A program made the translations under genes and the position numbers. A stretch of 64,000 nt of DNA from Favolaschia claudopus (taxonomy: Eukaryota > Basidiomycota > Agaricomycetes > Agaricales > Mycenaceae), in the NCBI GenBank assembly GCA_037176885.1, contig JAWWNJ010000205.1:186001-250000 (forward strand), in the 5' to 3' direction. Each line of letters starts with the position of its first letter. The first letter of the stretch is position 1. Below are positions 1 through 12,087 of this stretch, in pieces. The notes beneath the pieces are model-generated. The model worked only from the letters and a program-made list of their open reading frames with translations. It was not told where the DNA came from and did no database searches.

Positions 1-1147
1 GGATGTGAATGTGGATGCACGGCGATAGACATAACCCTCGTCGGCGTCGCCGTCGTCGGGAGGCGGGCTACAGCAGCCGGTGCTGGTGCGGTTTCCTGCT
101 CGGTCGAAGGAAGCTGCAGATGCTCGGGGAGGGAGGGGGTCGATGAGGGCGAGAGTGTGAGACTGCGCTCAAACCTCGATCGATCCCATCGGATTCGAGT
201 CGGGTGGGGGAGGTGGATAGATTACCCTCTTGCCTCTGACTCGTACGTCGACCTTGACCTCACATATGCCTCCACCTCCATCTCGTTATCGCCCTTCGCA
301 TCTCCACCTCCACCTCCACCTCCCCCTTCACCTCGCATCTCCAGCTCGCATACGCCTCCATTCGGATATCCTCCAGCTCAAGCTCCACCTTCATCTCGAC
401 CTCCACCTCCACCTCCATCCCGTACGTGCGGGCGGGGATGGGCACGGGCACGGGCACGGGGAACTGCTCCGCGAGCCCGGCGTGCTTTGCTTGACTCAAT
501 TCTGCACTACTGCATATGTATGGGTCCTGTCACTGTCAGCAGAAGATATCATTCTTCACTCTCAAGCCCTCAGTTTGCGTTGTCCCGCTCTGACTCAGAT
601 CAATGAAAAAAAACTGAACCTTGAATCTACAGCTTTCGACTTGACAACGAACCGCCTCGGCTGAAATCTTTTTGACTTGAAAGTGGTTCCCGAAGTGTCT
701 TTCCTCAGATCTTCTTTGCGTCCAATCCTGTCATTTATCATTCGGCAAGGCCAGGCAACGCGGTACATACACGCCGAACATTCACTTTGTTGATAGCTCT
801 ATTAATAAGTCAGAATTTATCGCGGGCTTTCCCAATCCTCCGTCTACTGAGCTCGCCCAATCTAGCAGAATTGAATCTAAATCAAAGAATACAATATATC
901 CAAGACATTCTCCAACTCCAGAATCCAGACCTGGGAGGTTAGACACGAGTCCACGACTCGGAGTCGTCGGAGTGCATGATATTGATAAACTCCCACCACC
1001 CGACACCCGTCGGCGTCTCTAAATAAGGAGAATATTGAGACTCAATCAAGGTTAGCGTTCAGAGAACCACAGCAGGCGCCCATATACTCCGCCTCATTCC
1101 CTGAGCATCAAACCCTACCCTGCAACGAATTTCCGCTGACTCTCAAC
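1..1147. other. Gene-free stretch with CACCTC-rich low complexity
   Basis: No gene is supported here. The overlapping ORFs on both strands exist because a hexamer-like CACCTC/CTCCAC repeat (about 269-420) stays open in several frames, giving artificial Pro/Ser-, His/Leu- or Glu/Val-rich peptides. A short GGCACG triplication lies near 436-461. The last 100 bases before the next gene look like an ordinary promoter region. Confidence 0.6.
269..420. repeat. CACCTC/CTCCAC imperfect simple repeat
   Basis: Runs of CACCTC and CTCCAC units, interrupted by short unique stretches, are visible at about 269-330 and 385-420. The strand bias is strong: pyrimidine-rich on plus. It is a microsatellite-like tract. 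Confidence 0.7.
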
Positions 1148-1155
1148 TATAAAAA
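1148..1155 (+). promoter_or_regulatory. TATA box of small zinc-motif gene
   Basis: TATAAAAA lies 40-47 bp before the ATG at 1195. This is a close, typical distance for a gene with a short 5' leader and supports that start codon. Confidence 0.5.
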
Positions 1156-1194
1156 CTCCATCCTCGTCACCATCGACCTCCAGTACTTACCACC

Positions 1195-1555
1195 ATGTCC
1201 CCGAAAACTTCCGGCGCGCGCAAAACCTCCACCACCCAAGCTTGGTACATACGTTTGCATCGTATTATCTTCTTCTTTCCCTCGCTACACTCATCACATA
1301 CTTAATCTAATAGTGCCGCAAAAGACCAACTCGCCCGCGCAAATTATGGGATTCAACTTCAAATACCACACCGTAAGCACGCTCCCTCAGAAGCAAAAAC
1401 TAACGCCAGACCATGATGATTATGTATTCATTCAGTTTTGCGCGGAATGCCAGAAAACCCGCATCTCCGAGGAATGGGTCGCGGCCCTTCTTTGCTCAGG
1501 GTGCAAAAAGCAACAGTCTAAGACTTCCCTCAACGCTACAGATACGCAGGGATAG
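1195..1555 (+). CDS. Small CxxC..CxxC protein, spliced, unknown function
   Basis: I do not recognise the family. The ATG at 1195 follows a TATA box and a CACC context. Two introns are likely: one ending at 1313 (TAG), and 1373-1435 (GTAAGC...CAG, with CTAAC inside). If the first donor is GTTTGC at 1253, all three exons stay in one frame and end at 1555. This gives about 78 residues, with a Lys/Ser/Thr-rich start and a C-terminal zinc-ribbon-like pair, C-x2-C then about 16 residues then C-x2-C (exon 3, FCAECQK...LLCSGCKKQ). If instead the better-looking donor GTACAT at 1245 is used, exon 2 is read in another frame and translation stops at 1521 without the cysteines. The preserved CxxC pair makes me prefer the first model. 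Confidence 0.4.
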
Positions 1556-2374
1556 ACGAGATCAATAATTCAGTACTTACTCCAATAAAAGTACCCCTTC
1601 CTTACTTCGAACAAAAAGTATTTTCAGCCTACTGAAGTATATGAGGCCACTTAACTGTCTTTGAAAGTGTCATACAAGTGTTGCGGTTTCTTGATTTTGG
1701 CTCCAAATTGATTGACCGTTTGAAAACTGGGAAAATTAAAATTTAGGCATGTCACAAAGTCAAGATAGGTATAGGAGACTCGGATCTGCGGCTTACCGCC
1801 CCGATGTCGATGTTTGAATAACCAAAGCAGAGCTGCACGTTGCGTTACGCGTGATCTTTGAATATTTGTTGAGACGCGTCGGAGTCACGGGATCGCGGAA
1901 CTCATTGATCCGGCGAGAACTGCCGCCCGACGGGCCGACTGTGTGGTCCCTCTCTTTCTTTCCTTGGCCATCCACAACAGTCTCCAAGCTTCAAGCCCAG
2001 CTCTTGATCTGCGGTCCGGATGATATTGATGACCGAATTAAAGGAATCTACTGGAGATCATATCAAGCCAGTTACTTTATTTTCTCAACTTTATTTTCTT
2101 GTTCCGATTCGTTTCGAAAATTGAAATTCGCCTCTCTGTACACGAAGTCTCAGAATCTGACAAGCTCCTGCCCACGTTCGAGGTCCATGAATCGTCAAAA
2201 ATCGAATTCGCGTGGCAATTGACTTTCACACAGCACACCAACAGCACACTCTGAAGTCGTTGGAGATCTCCGCAATTCTTTTTGATTGACAGGCATCGCC
2301 TCCGACTCTCTTCACCTTTAACCACCACGACGACTGCACGACTTCAGGCCTAAAGATTACACTGGTGCCTCACC
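1556..2374. other. Intergenic, promoter side of the NACHT gene
   Basis: About 820 bp without a supported gene. The ORFs seen here on either strand are short and match nothing I recognise. No repeat or clear core promoter element was seen. Confidence 0.5.
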
Positions 2375-5300
2375 ATGAAGACCTTGAAAGGACTTCTCAC
2401 ACGGCGGTCTACACGGACTCCGAAACCAACTCCAGCACAGAATCAGTCGAGGAGAAATACTACAACTTACCCTCAGGACTCGGCGGACAGCACCGACCGA
2501 GGTACGGTTCTTTTCTTCCACTCTGGTCCTCTTCACAAGAATTCCCTCTCGAAATAATCAGGTTCACCCAACACCCTCCTTGGGTCAAATCAACTTCAAA
2601 CCCTCAAATCCGGACTGATCCTCCTCTTAACAAAGGTCGAACCAATGCTCGAAGGGTCGCCTTTCAAAATCCCCTTCAGTGTCGTCAATACTATCGTCGA
2701 TCTCGCCACGGTGAGCACCATAACTTCTTCCTCAAATTCTATTCTATCCTAAGTTAATCTACCCATGCCTGGTGCTTAGACTGTATCCGAGAATAATGAC
2801 CGCCTCCACGCTCTATTCGAACAAGTCTCGCACCAAGTCGACATCGTGAACGCTGTACTTCCAAAAACCCCGTCGACCGAAGCAAAGACCCGGATTCGCG
2901 CGTTTTCCGAGTACGCCGGGATTTACTATTTCTCTTTTTCATCATCATTCTGTTCCGCTTACTGTGATTTTTGCTCAAGATACCTGATCACCGAATTGGC
3001 CGGCCTGGACTCCTTGTCGAAACGGAGCAGGCTGAAGCAAATCCTCGAGAGTGACGAAGATATCGAGATCATTGAAGCCGCAATACGGAGAATCGACGGA
3101 CGACTCAGATCTTTCCATGTAGGTATGTAGCTAGATAATCGGGCTTTTTCTAATGCAATCCCAGCTCGAGATTACTATGTCAATCGAGAACAAGATCGAT
3201 AACTCGAACGTGAGTACACCTTTACTTCTTGTATTTTACGGATAATGGATGGATATTCCTCAGACCGACGCCGGTACGCATTTCCCAAACATATCCTCAT
3301 TCGTTCGTTGTCTCACCGTAAGGTAGCGCTTCGCATCCTATACAACGCATCTGCCTCCGATGCCACTCACGACGCCGGCGAGAGCTTCACCCATCCACCC
3401 TGTCACCCAAATACCCGGTTGGAAATCCTTGACCATCTAACAACGTGGTCGCAAGATGTCAGTGACTCCGCGTCGCAGGTTCTCTGGATGCACGGCCCGG
3501 CAGGGACCGGCAAATCCGCCATCGCCCAATCCCTCTGCGAAGAACTCCAAGCCCAGAATTCTCTCGCTGGCAGCTTTTTTTTCAAACGCGGCCACCCATC
3601 TCGCGGGAATGCCACGAAACTCTGGCCAACGATCGCGTATCAGCTTGCTCTCATTTGCCCCTCCTTCAAAGCCGCTATCGCGCTGCGCCTGACATCGGAT
3701 CCTGCCGTCATCGATAAATCGCTCCCCGCTCAACTTCAGCGACTTTTAATCGACCCATACCATGACGCCGACACTTCTGGTGACCGCAGCTTGGCCATCG
3801 TGATTGACGGCCTCGATGAATGCGAAGACGAAGCCCGACAACAGGAGATATTGCGCTCCCTCGCTAAATTCTTCGCTTCACAGCCCTTGCTGCGCATTCT
3901 TATTGTCAGCAGGCCAGAGGCTCATATCCAACAGTTGTTCAGCGAGGCTGTGCTTTCTTCCTGTGCGCATCTAACCGTCCAAGGCTCTTTAAAAGACGTG
4001 GAAGTCTATCTCACGGATGAATTCAAACGAATTCGCGAAACTCACGCCGCGATGGCTAGCATATCTTGTCCCTGGCCCGCGGACCACCTCATTCGTCATC
4101 TCATCGACAAATCATCTGGCCACTTCGTCTATGCCGCCACGGTCATCAGATTCGTCGAGGACAACGACTTCGACCCGGTCGAACGTCTAGTCATCGTTAC
4201 TCGACTTCAACCACAGGAACAGAATCCTAACTATATGTCGCCCTTCTCTGCGCTAGATGAGCTTTACCTTCAAATCCTGAGCATGGTTCCATATCGACCC
4301 CAACTCTCCCGGGTTCTATCAGTCATTGCAGCCGAATTCACTGGCCGCCTCTCTGTCCCTCAAATAGGGCAGCTCCTCGGATTGAAACCTACAGATATAT
4401 TTCTAACGATACGGCGGCTTCATTCCCTCATCGAAATCGAAGATCGTCCTAAGATATTCGAAGCAGCTGTGGATCAGTACATCTCTGTATACCATGCTTC
4501 TTTCCTCGATTTTCTCCGCGATCCCAGCCGCTCTCAAAATTTTCACTTCAGCGACGTAGACCGACAAAATCTCGCAACGGATACGCTTGAGGCTTTGTCT
4601 CAGAATTCAAGCCATAGCGGCGAGTTGGATCTACCGCAGTGAGTTCCGCTCGATCGTTCGCTTTGCACTACGGCTGGCTGGTTGACATTTGATCTTGAAA
4701 GCCACCTCATTGACAGTCTGCCATTTATTACAACTGTCCGGCTTACTCCCGAGCTAATCACGCTCCTGTATCGCATAAGGTTGGACTTGATACTGTCGTT
4801 CAACTTTCCGGTGCACTGGAGTGGGTGCTTCGCTGAATGGCTTGAAGTACGTCGTTGCATCCACACACTTCTGATAACTTGACATGGATCCTGATTCAAA
4901 TCCTACTAGCTTCACCAAGCACCCCAGGATTTGATTCAAGAATGGGCGGAAAACTTCTTTCTTGGGTTATTTAATGGTCGATGCTCTCATGTCCTTGGCG
5001 CACAACGGATCCCCCAGATTCCCGAGTCCGAACTCCCTAGCATTGACTTCGTTCGGTCAACAATGTCGTCCGATCTAATCAGAATCATGCACATGTATCG
5101 GCTTGGCTCTCTTCCTGTATCAGAACACCGACTGGACTTCAGCTTGGGAGCATACATTGTTACCGAAATCCGACAGCTCTCCGACAAGGACGTCAGACTC
5201 ATCATCTCCGCCACCAGGGCCATGTTGGAAGGTCGCGACAACAGCGTGTGGGATATCTTCTTATGGTCTGTCACGCATCCGACACGAATCCGTGATCTCC

Positions 5301-5829
5301 ATCCCGATCCTTCGCTGGAGCTTACTGCAATCTGGTGTTTAACCAGAATTGGAAAGGCACAGAGGTGGTGAGATATGATCATCAAATATATCAGATTGTC
5401 TTTCCGTCTCATTTTTACGACTAGGCTCTTTATTCCATCTTCTTGGTCGTATATTTTGCGATCGTGTCCCCCGACTCCCGATCTTCTCAATGTTCTACGC
5501 AGAAATGAAGGACCCATTGCTTCATTTATTAATGATGAATCTCCCGACCCTTTTGGTGTGAGGATTGTTCTATCCCTAATTGTGTTTCCACTGATCCATA
5601 CTCGAAGGAAAAATCGCCTAATCCGTATCATCACTGGCATAACATCTTGAAGTGGCTTCAGGTAATTCGTTTCCCAGACATACTTCGTTCGAATACCAAC
5701 ACAAAGGACTGTCAGACATTCGCGGATTTACCAATAGACATGTTGGAATATGTGAAGAATCATTTCCCAGCGGAATACGTTGAAAATGATGCTATGTGGA
5801 TAACCTGGAGAGAATTTACGGGCTGGTGA
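2375..5829 (+). CDS. NACHT-domain STAND NTPase (NLR-like protein)
   Basis: Fungal NLR-like signal-transducing NTPase of about 1,000 residues in roughly ten exons. It begins with MKTLKG at 2375. Exons at about 2562-3190 encode the N-terminal region usual in Agaricomycete NACHT proteins (FKIPFSVVNTIVDLA, then a helical segment ending near 3210). The large exon from 3265 to about 4638 carries the NACHT domain: Walker A GPAGTGKS, FFFKRGH, Walker B as LAIVIDGLDEC, sensor ILIVSRPE, then a winged-helix-like region. Later exons (about 4709-4849, 4910-5365, 5426-5551, 5602-5829) carry a conserved C-terminal region ending LPIDMLEYVKNHFP. Introns such as 5552-5601 restore frame, so the gene appears intact. 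No WD40, TPR or ankyrin sensor repeats follow, so this is the short form of the family. Such proteins are thought to act in non-self recognition; the ligand is unknown. It converges on the ARM-like gene. Confidence 0.85.
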
Positions 5830-6504
5830 CTCTGAAGTTTGCACATAGGCCGGGTGTGGCACGGCGCACCGTATAGGCTATAGGCTTTCAAAGTGGATTT
5901 GGGTTTGATGTAGCCATTCCCGTTGTATTTGGGAAATTTGCTACGTATTTCTAAGCTCCTGTAGCGAGTGTGCGACATTGTGGAGGTGGCGATTAGGGAG
6001 GAAGATTGGGAGCTGTTCTTTTACTCGTCGTTGTAATTCCCAGCGCTGGCCTCGTAAGTAATAGATTGAACTTCCCCCGCCTCACGTTTCTCATCATTCG
6101 ATGTCTTTGCCGAGAAAGAAGGTCGACAAAACTCATATCTTATCCTCGGGACCCCTTAAGGGGCGGGTGCGGTATCATTGCCGCTACTAGTCAGATTATG
6201 TGAACCTCCTCTTCCAAAGTAATGCAGCGAAAATATTTAATAGCTACATACCCGGACGAGCGACGCTGCACGCAAAGGATGTCAAAAAACTCGTGGAGCT
6301 CTTCGGTGGGAAGGCGTCTCGTACAGTGCGCGAGGCGTAGAAACTTGCCAGTACTTACGGAAGTCAAAGCTGAGAGACTCGAATTATCGATAACTACTAA
6401 TACTATTCCAGTGAGCAGCAGACGGAAACGGTGAGCTACGACCCAGAGACTTTGTCCTGGTCCTTGCCGTCACTATAAACGGTTAATCTCCACAGATCAT
6501 TGCG
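5830..6504. other. Intergenic between two convergent genes
   Basis: About 670 bp between the 3' ends of the NACHT gene and the minus-strand ARM-like gene. Only short ORFs without recognisable features occur here. It presumably holds both 3' UTRs; nothing else was seen. Confidence 0.5.
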
Positions 6505-7972
6505 GACTAGGAACAATACACCCGCACCTCAAGAGCAAAACAAGCGGCTTGTCAATGATCAGCCCAGCGGAGAGAATCGAAGGATATGTAACATATGTTA
6601 ATTTATGCTGCGCAATCGCCTGCAGACAATGGCCCATCGCAACGGACATTTCCTCTGACCCGAGAGGCTTCTTGGCTATTTGGAGCATGTTAGTCTCGAG
6701 TACAACAGCTTCGGCGCCCTCGGGCCAGATGCAAATCCATCGAAGAACTCGGAGGGCCGCGCATTGAGCAAAGACAGATGGTGTGTCCGATCTGAAATGA
6801 TTTTAGGGCCCACGAACAGTCAGACTTATTCATTGTACGGTACCTAGATAGCAGCTGGACGAGAAAGAGATGTAGATCTAAGTCCAGCATGATCCTGATG
6901 ACTGAAGCCGCCTGTGTTCGAACGAGATTTTCTAACGCCAGACACATGTAGATTGTACGTGCAGGATCTTGCAGAAGATCCGGTACAAAATTTTGTTTGA
7001 CTGCGAGTGATTTCATGATTGAGATTTTCGTTCGGTCATTGAAGTCAACTCTTGCAATCACATCAAGTATTACTAGTTGCATAGAAAATTCCGGACCACT
7101 CCTGCCATCAATGGTAAGCTCACATAAGGAATGAAGAATTGGTATCTCCTTACCCGATGTAGGAAGTGAAAATGTCCAAAGTAAGCTCTTGGAGTTCAGG
7201 AGGCGAACTTTCTGCCAATGTGCGCACGAAGATGGCTTTGAATAGCATTTTACGTGGAGCAAGGTGGTGGATGTTTAGTATGGGTAAAAGACCAGTGCTC
7301 ATGAACAAAAGTAGGTCGTCATCAGCAACGAGATGAAGCCGCTCGTGAAGTGCAGAGCCAACCAACGACCAAGACGGGGGAAAAAGACAATGTCTGTATG
7401 TGAAACTGAAACATTCAGAGAGTCAGAGTGTGTTTGACATCATGGGAGTTAGGCCTTACGAGAAATATCTCAGACCCTCCAACACATTTGGGACCTGCTG
7501 AACCCAATCGCACAACTTTGCGGAAGGGACAAATAATACCAAATGATTGAGTGGACTGTCGAAGGCAGATTGCAGAGCTTCCACAAGACTGGGTGAACAC
7601 CGACAGAGCATTTCCATAGTGCTGAAACATTCCTCCATTTCAAGCAACTTTAACTTCGAATGTAGATGGTCCAGAATCATACACTTCGTCGCGGAAGATA
7701 TGTATTTATGTCTACAGTTCCTAAATGAGAGAAGAGATCGTTCGAGAAGCGACACACACATACTCGAGATAGCTTCCGAATACTGCTATCATTTCGTCGG
7801 AAAGTGGGTGGTTCTCGTTTACCTTGATGAATTTCTTAACCTGCAATTGGTACAGAAACCGTATAGCAGGCTTGCTGAGCGTATGCAGGGGTAGGTTTGG
7901 CCCAACGGACATATTATCCGACCAGTAGCTCAACAAACTCGGATTGGACTGCTGAAAGCGGAGCGAGAGCAT
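6505..7972 (-). CDS. ARM-like helical repeat protein, spliced
   Basis: Belongs to an Agaricomycete family of unknown function. The recognisable start is an N-terminal PLHTLSKPA...FLYQLQVKKFI motif followed by SYLE(N)...YISSATK. The rest is all-helical with ARM/HEAT-like spacing. I place the start at 7972 (MLSLRFQ), about 25 residues before the conserved block. Exons can be followed through introns of about 50-60 bp: SYLE|N near 7763, then a block ending VPNVLEGLRYF, then WSLVGSALHERLHLVADDD to FTSYIG, then SGPEFSMQL to LLSR, and a last block through MLQIAKKPLG to PSPQ (stop near 6505). The last exons may be incomplete. In this lineage such genes often lie near NLR-like genes; here the two converge. 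No catalytic motif is visible. Confidence 0.65.
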
Positions 7973-10900
7973 AGTCGGGAACGGGGATGTGATACATGGG
8001 GGGCTGGATGTGAGAAGGCTTTTATTGATTGTCACCTTAACAGCTTTGCACGCACGGACCACAGCCTTAGATTGAATACTCTGGGAATCCCAGGTTTGGA
8101 TCAACCGCAAGTAATCCCGTCATCCATCCATCCCGACGCAGCGAGAGAACCGGAGCTCTTCGCGCGTACGCATACACGTCCCGCCTCGATCCCGCCTCCT
8201 CGGCCTCCTCCCGAAACACTACTCCTCCACCTTCACCTCCACCTCTGCTGAGTCGAATGGAGAGCGTTGGGCACATCGAATGCGAGCTGTGTAAGCACCG
8301 CATCTCACCCACGCCTCATCCCGCACGCACGCATTAAGACCTCCTCACCGACATCCAGGGGATGCACGGCGAGAGCGCCGCGGCGGCGAGGTGTCTGCAT
8401 ACCGAATGTCTTGGATATTCACGTCGTCACTCGTAGCGAGGGCGGAGATGGAGATGGAGATGCCCCGCGGGCCAGGCAGACGCCTCAATCCCCTTAAGGA
8501 TCGCCTTATTCTCGTCATCCACCGAAAAACCAAACCCCTTCGTGCGTGCATAAGTATTCCTTGTCAATTCCGACTCCTTTCTCCTCCGCAAACACCACCC
8601 GCACCTGGAACCTCACCTCCACCTCACCACTCCTTTCCTCCTCCATATCACATCGATCCTTCATCTACTCTTCCCCGCACCCCCCTCTTCCCCTCCCCAT
8701 CATCCCGCATCCCCTCCCCCGCCTCCCCCACTTCCTCATCCCTCCTCAGCGTTCCCAAGACCTGTTCAGCCCCACCGCCGTCGCTGCATACCCCTGGTCC
8801 GCGCCGCCCGCATGCACGCAGGATCCGGCTACATAACATACGACGCCCAGACACAGACAAGAAACGCCGAGGCAGCGAACGAACGAACGGCGTCGAAGCG
8901 GGGCGAGCGGGACAGAAAGGCCGCACAGAATGCAGAGTGAGTGTCACGGAACGAAATGAGGACATCGACAGGGCCGTGCGAGTGACGACGGAGAGAAGTG
9001 AGGCACACAAGCCCCCTACCTCTCTTCCTCCTCCTCCTCTCCTTTACCCGCATCGGCCAGACACCGGGATTCGACGCCTGCGAAGTACAGCCAGAACGAG
9101 AAGGATCGCTCCCCCCAAGCATCCAGCATCTTCTTAACCCGCTCCCGCCTCTCCCCTCCTCGCGCAGCCTTAGCCTCAGCCCCGGCTCAAAAGATGCCCC
9201 CGCCGGCCTCGACTATCCACCGCGGTGGCACCGTGCCAGCGTGTCGGTGACCATGAGACTCTCATCATCTCTGCTGATTTTTGCCGCATCCGATACGAGC
9301 AAGGTACGAGACAACGAGAATGGCTTCCCTTGTGTACGCCGCCGACGCGCAGATGCTAATGCCGACGAACATCGAGGCAGCGACCGGTCGAACGATGGAG
9401 ACGAGGCGGGGGTGCGGGGAGAAAGGTCGAGTGGGATAGGCGGTGCTTTGGAAACGAGGACCGCCGTGACATCGAAAGCGCGCGAGCCGCACGACGGATG
9501 CGACCAGCCAACGACGTGTGAAGTGGTCAAATATCGTTATGGTGCAGGCAGCTGCGGCAACGCGCGCGAGAAGGTACCGAAAACAGTCGGGTATGACAAC
9601 GGAACACCATCAGAGATCTTCGAAACGAGCGAGCTCCTCAGCTCCACGATAGCGAGAACGACGCATTCATACACTGGAGGCGAGGCGAAAGCGGTCGGAG
9701 GAGGGGTGGTATAAGACGGTATCCTTCAGCGTGTTGCTTGTCGCGAAGCTATAGGTGCCCTAGACTGGACAGAAATCGGTGGGATGCGTGTTGTGGAGTC
9801 CAACCCTAACTCTAAGTTGCAGCGGTGAGGGGGGAGGGTAGTGCGCGAGGAGAATTGATTCGTTGGATAGAAGCCAAGGTAAGCGCTCGTCGTCTACATT
9901 TGCTGGTGTCAGAACTCGAAGGGGCTCGATTGAAGGTGTAGACACGCACCATGGATTGAGTCACAATTTATCGTCTATGTTGATCATCCGCTGGGTCCGG
10001 TGATACGTGCTTGCTTACGACAGACTAGACTGCAAAGCAAGAAGACTTGTGGTGTTTTGAGAGGAGTGCGAAAGGTTCGTGTTAGATCTTCAAGTTCCAG
10101 GCCGCAGCCGCCGCAATCATCCAGTCTCCATCCAAAACCGTCCTAATGGATGCCAGCAGAACGCAGAGTAGGTAGTTTATACAGCTAGCACAGTAGCTTG
10201 ACAGTATGGCTCTCCAATCCGGGTAAAAAGCGGGAGGATAAATCGCGGGTGATGGAGAAAGGCAACCTATGCGAAGCTAACGACCTCTGAGATCAATACA
10301 TGCAAACAGCATCCTCCTTCCTTTTCCTCGACTTTTCCTTTGACTTCTTCCACCGACCTTCGACCGTTTCCGTTCGTAGCCTCGGGCTTCACGTCCCCCT
10401 CTCCTGGTTCCTAGCTCTGAGCTGCCAACAGCCGGTCGGTCCGGTCCGTCCAAGGCTCCAAGCCTGGTTGCCGTTGACAGGCTCCGTCTGAATCGGGCCT
10501 CGGCGTCAGCACAACATTCCGAGTAGCATCGAATTCGGCACGCACCCATATGCATGCCATCCCTTCGAACTCGAAGCTCGGATACGCGAGCCCAGAACCT
10601 CCTAGAACCTCTCGTTGCCGATTCTTTTGAAACACAACAAAATCAGCGAGAAGATCTGCGTGGGGCTCTCGAATTCCGGTACCGACACTTACCGACATTG
10701 CCTTCGCCTAGTACTTTACTTATGCGGATTCAAATTTATACCCAAATATCTAGATCCTTCCCTCTCATTTTTTTTCTGGAGTATCTTGCGAATCGTTCAA
10801 CAGGAATCGGAATCATCGTTCGTTTTCGATGGACATCTCAATACTCTGATCCGACGGAAAGCTACACACCGTCCCGACAATCGAAGCGCCGTCCCGACAG

Positions 10901-12087
10901 CAGCAAGGCTTACGTTTATGCGTTCGTCGAAGCAAAGAAAAATATTTTAGCAGGTAACGAACAACATGGTTCTTCAACCGCATCTTGGTCTGAACTTTTT
11001 TTCATAGCTTATCTAGACGACCCATAATTCGAATCCCAATCCTGTGTATAGTAATCCCGAAGACTGTGAATTGCATACGCGTATTAAACAAGAATTCTTC
11101 ACCCTTACTCGAAATCACAGTAATTCACCTCGCAATCTATACATGATTCAATGACTGCGCATTTCACCGGACTGTTGATTCTTGACAGCCAACGCGAAGC
11201 GCGAAGGTGAGTAAAGCCTAATTAGTCCGAACCTCCAGAACTCTGAATCACCGCGCTGCTTTCCCTCAAGTTGGTTCTCAAATCTTCGAACGAAATTGAA
11301 GCGATCCGTCGGAGTACCAGTTGCGGGTGCGTGATAAATCGGAGCCGCGGCCCCCCAGCGTTGAATAATTGTCCGCACTATACATATCCCGCATGTGCGA
11401 GATAATAGTGTACGACTAAACACCGAAGGCCCTCGCGCATTTTTTTCTAATACTTGTTTCGCGTAAGTGAGTCTCATTCTGAACTTGTCTCGGGGCGCAG
11501 TGTTTCACATCTCAGTTAATCTTCGAGACTTCACGGGAAGCTCGTTCGCCAACGGTGATATGCACATCTCCATCTCTTCCTCGACTCTTCGATATCTGAT
11601 CTCGTTTGTGTTCAAGAATTTTTGCGCAGCAAACCCGATGACGGGAAAATTACAGCCTTTTGGATCTAGTTTCCCCCATCTCGTCGTAGGATTTTCGATT
11701 GCTCAAGTATGTGTTGATTAACTCATCTAAGCTGTTTTCGATCCAGTGTAGGGGTATCATTCTGCAGGTGCGTATTTATTCATTTATTTGCTGTCCTATG
11801 TTCTCTACCAACTCAGTGTCAATGGTTTTAACTGAAGCATACTAGAACCTGGACCGGGGACCGCACTGAATTGATGGGGTGCTCTCGAACTTCAAGGTGC
11901 ATATTTTCATTGTAAACTGAAGTTATGGAAGAATTGAAATGAATAGCTCGTTGAAAGAATAGCTTCAACTATTTCTTTAAATTTCTTTCCGTAACAACAG
12001 AAAATCAATCGAAGGTACAAGTATACAGAAATCATAGAGAAATGCAACCACAGCGAAAATTTCGGTCAATTATCTACACGGCGCTGC
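7973..12087. other. 4.1-kb stretch without a supported gene
   Basis: 8110-9140 is C- and CT-rich on plus, and its long plus-strand ORFs (for example 8391-9137 and 8998-9714) are composition-driven. The frames give Arg/Pro/Ser-rich text with no domain. A possible ATG at 9251 starts a hydrophobic stretch (MRLSSSLLIFAAS) followed by a GTACGAG donor, but I could not trace a second exon. 9715-12087 is AT-richer, with only short unrelated ORFs on both strands. It could hold a small unrecognised or non-coding gene; I see nothing I can support. Confidence 0.45.

Noticed and set aside
157..664. Overlapping plus- and minus-strand ORFs rich in Pro, His/Leu or Glu/Val
   Set aside because: All three are translations of the CACCTC simple repeat.
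8391..9714. Two plus-strand ORFs of about 240 codons
   Set aside because: Low-complexity Pro/Ser/Arg text from a CT-rich tract, no domain, no matching splice pattern.
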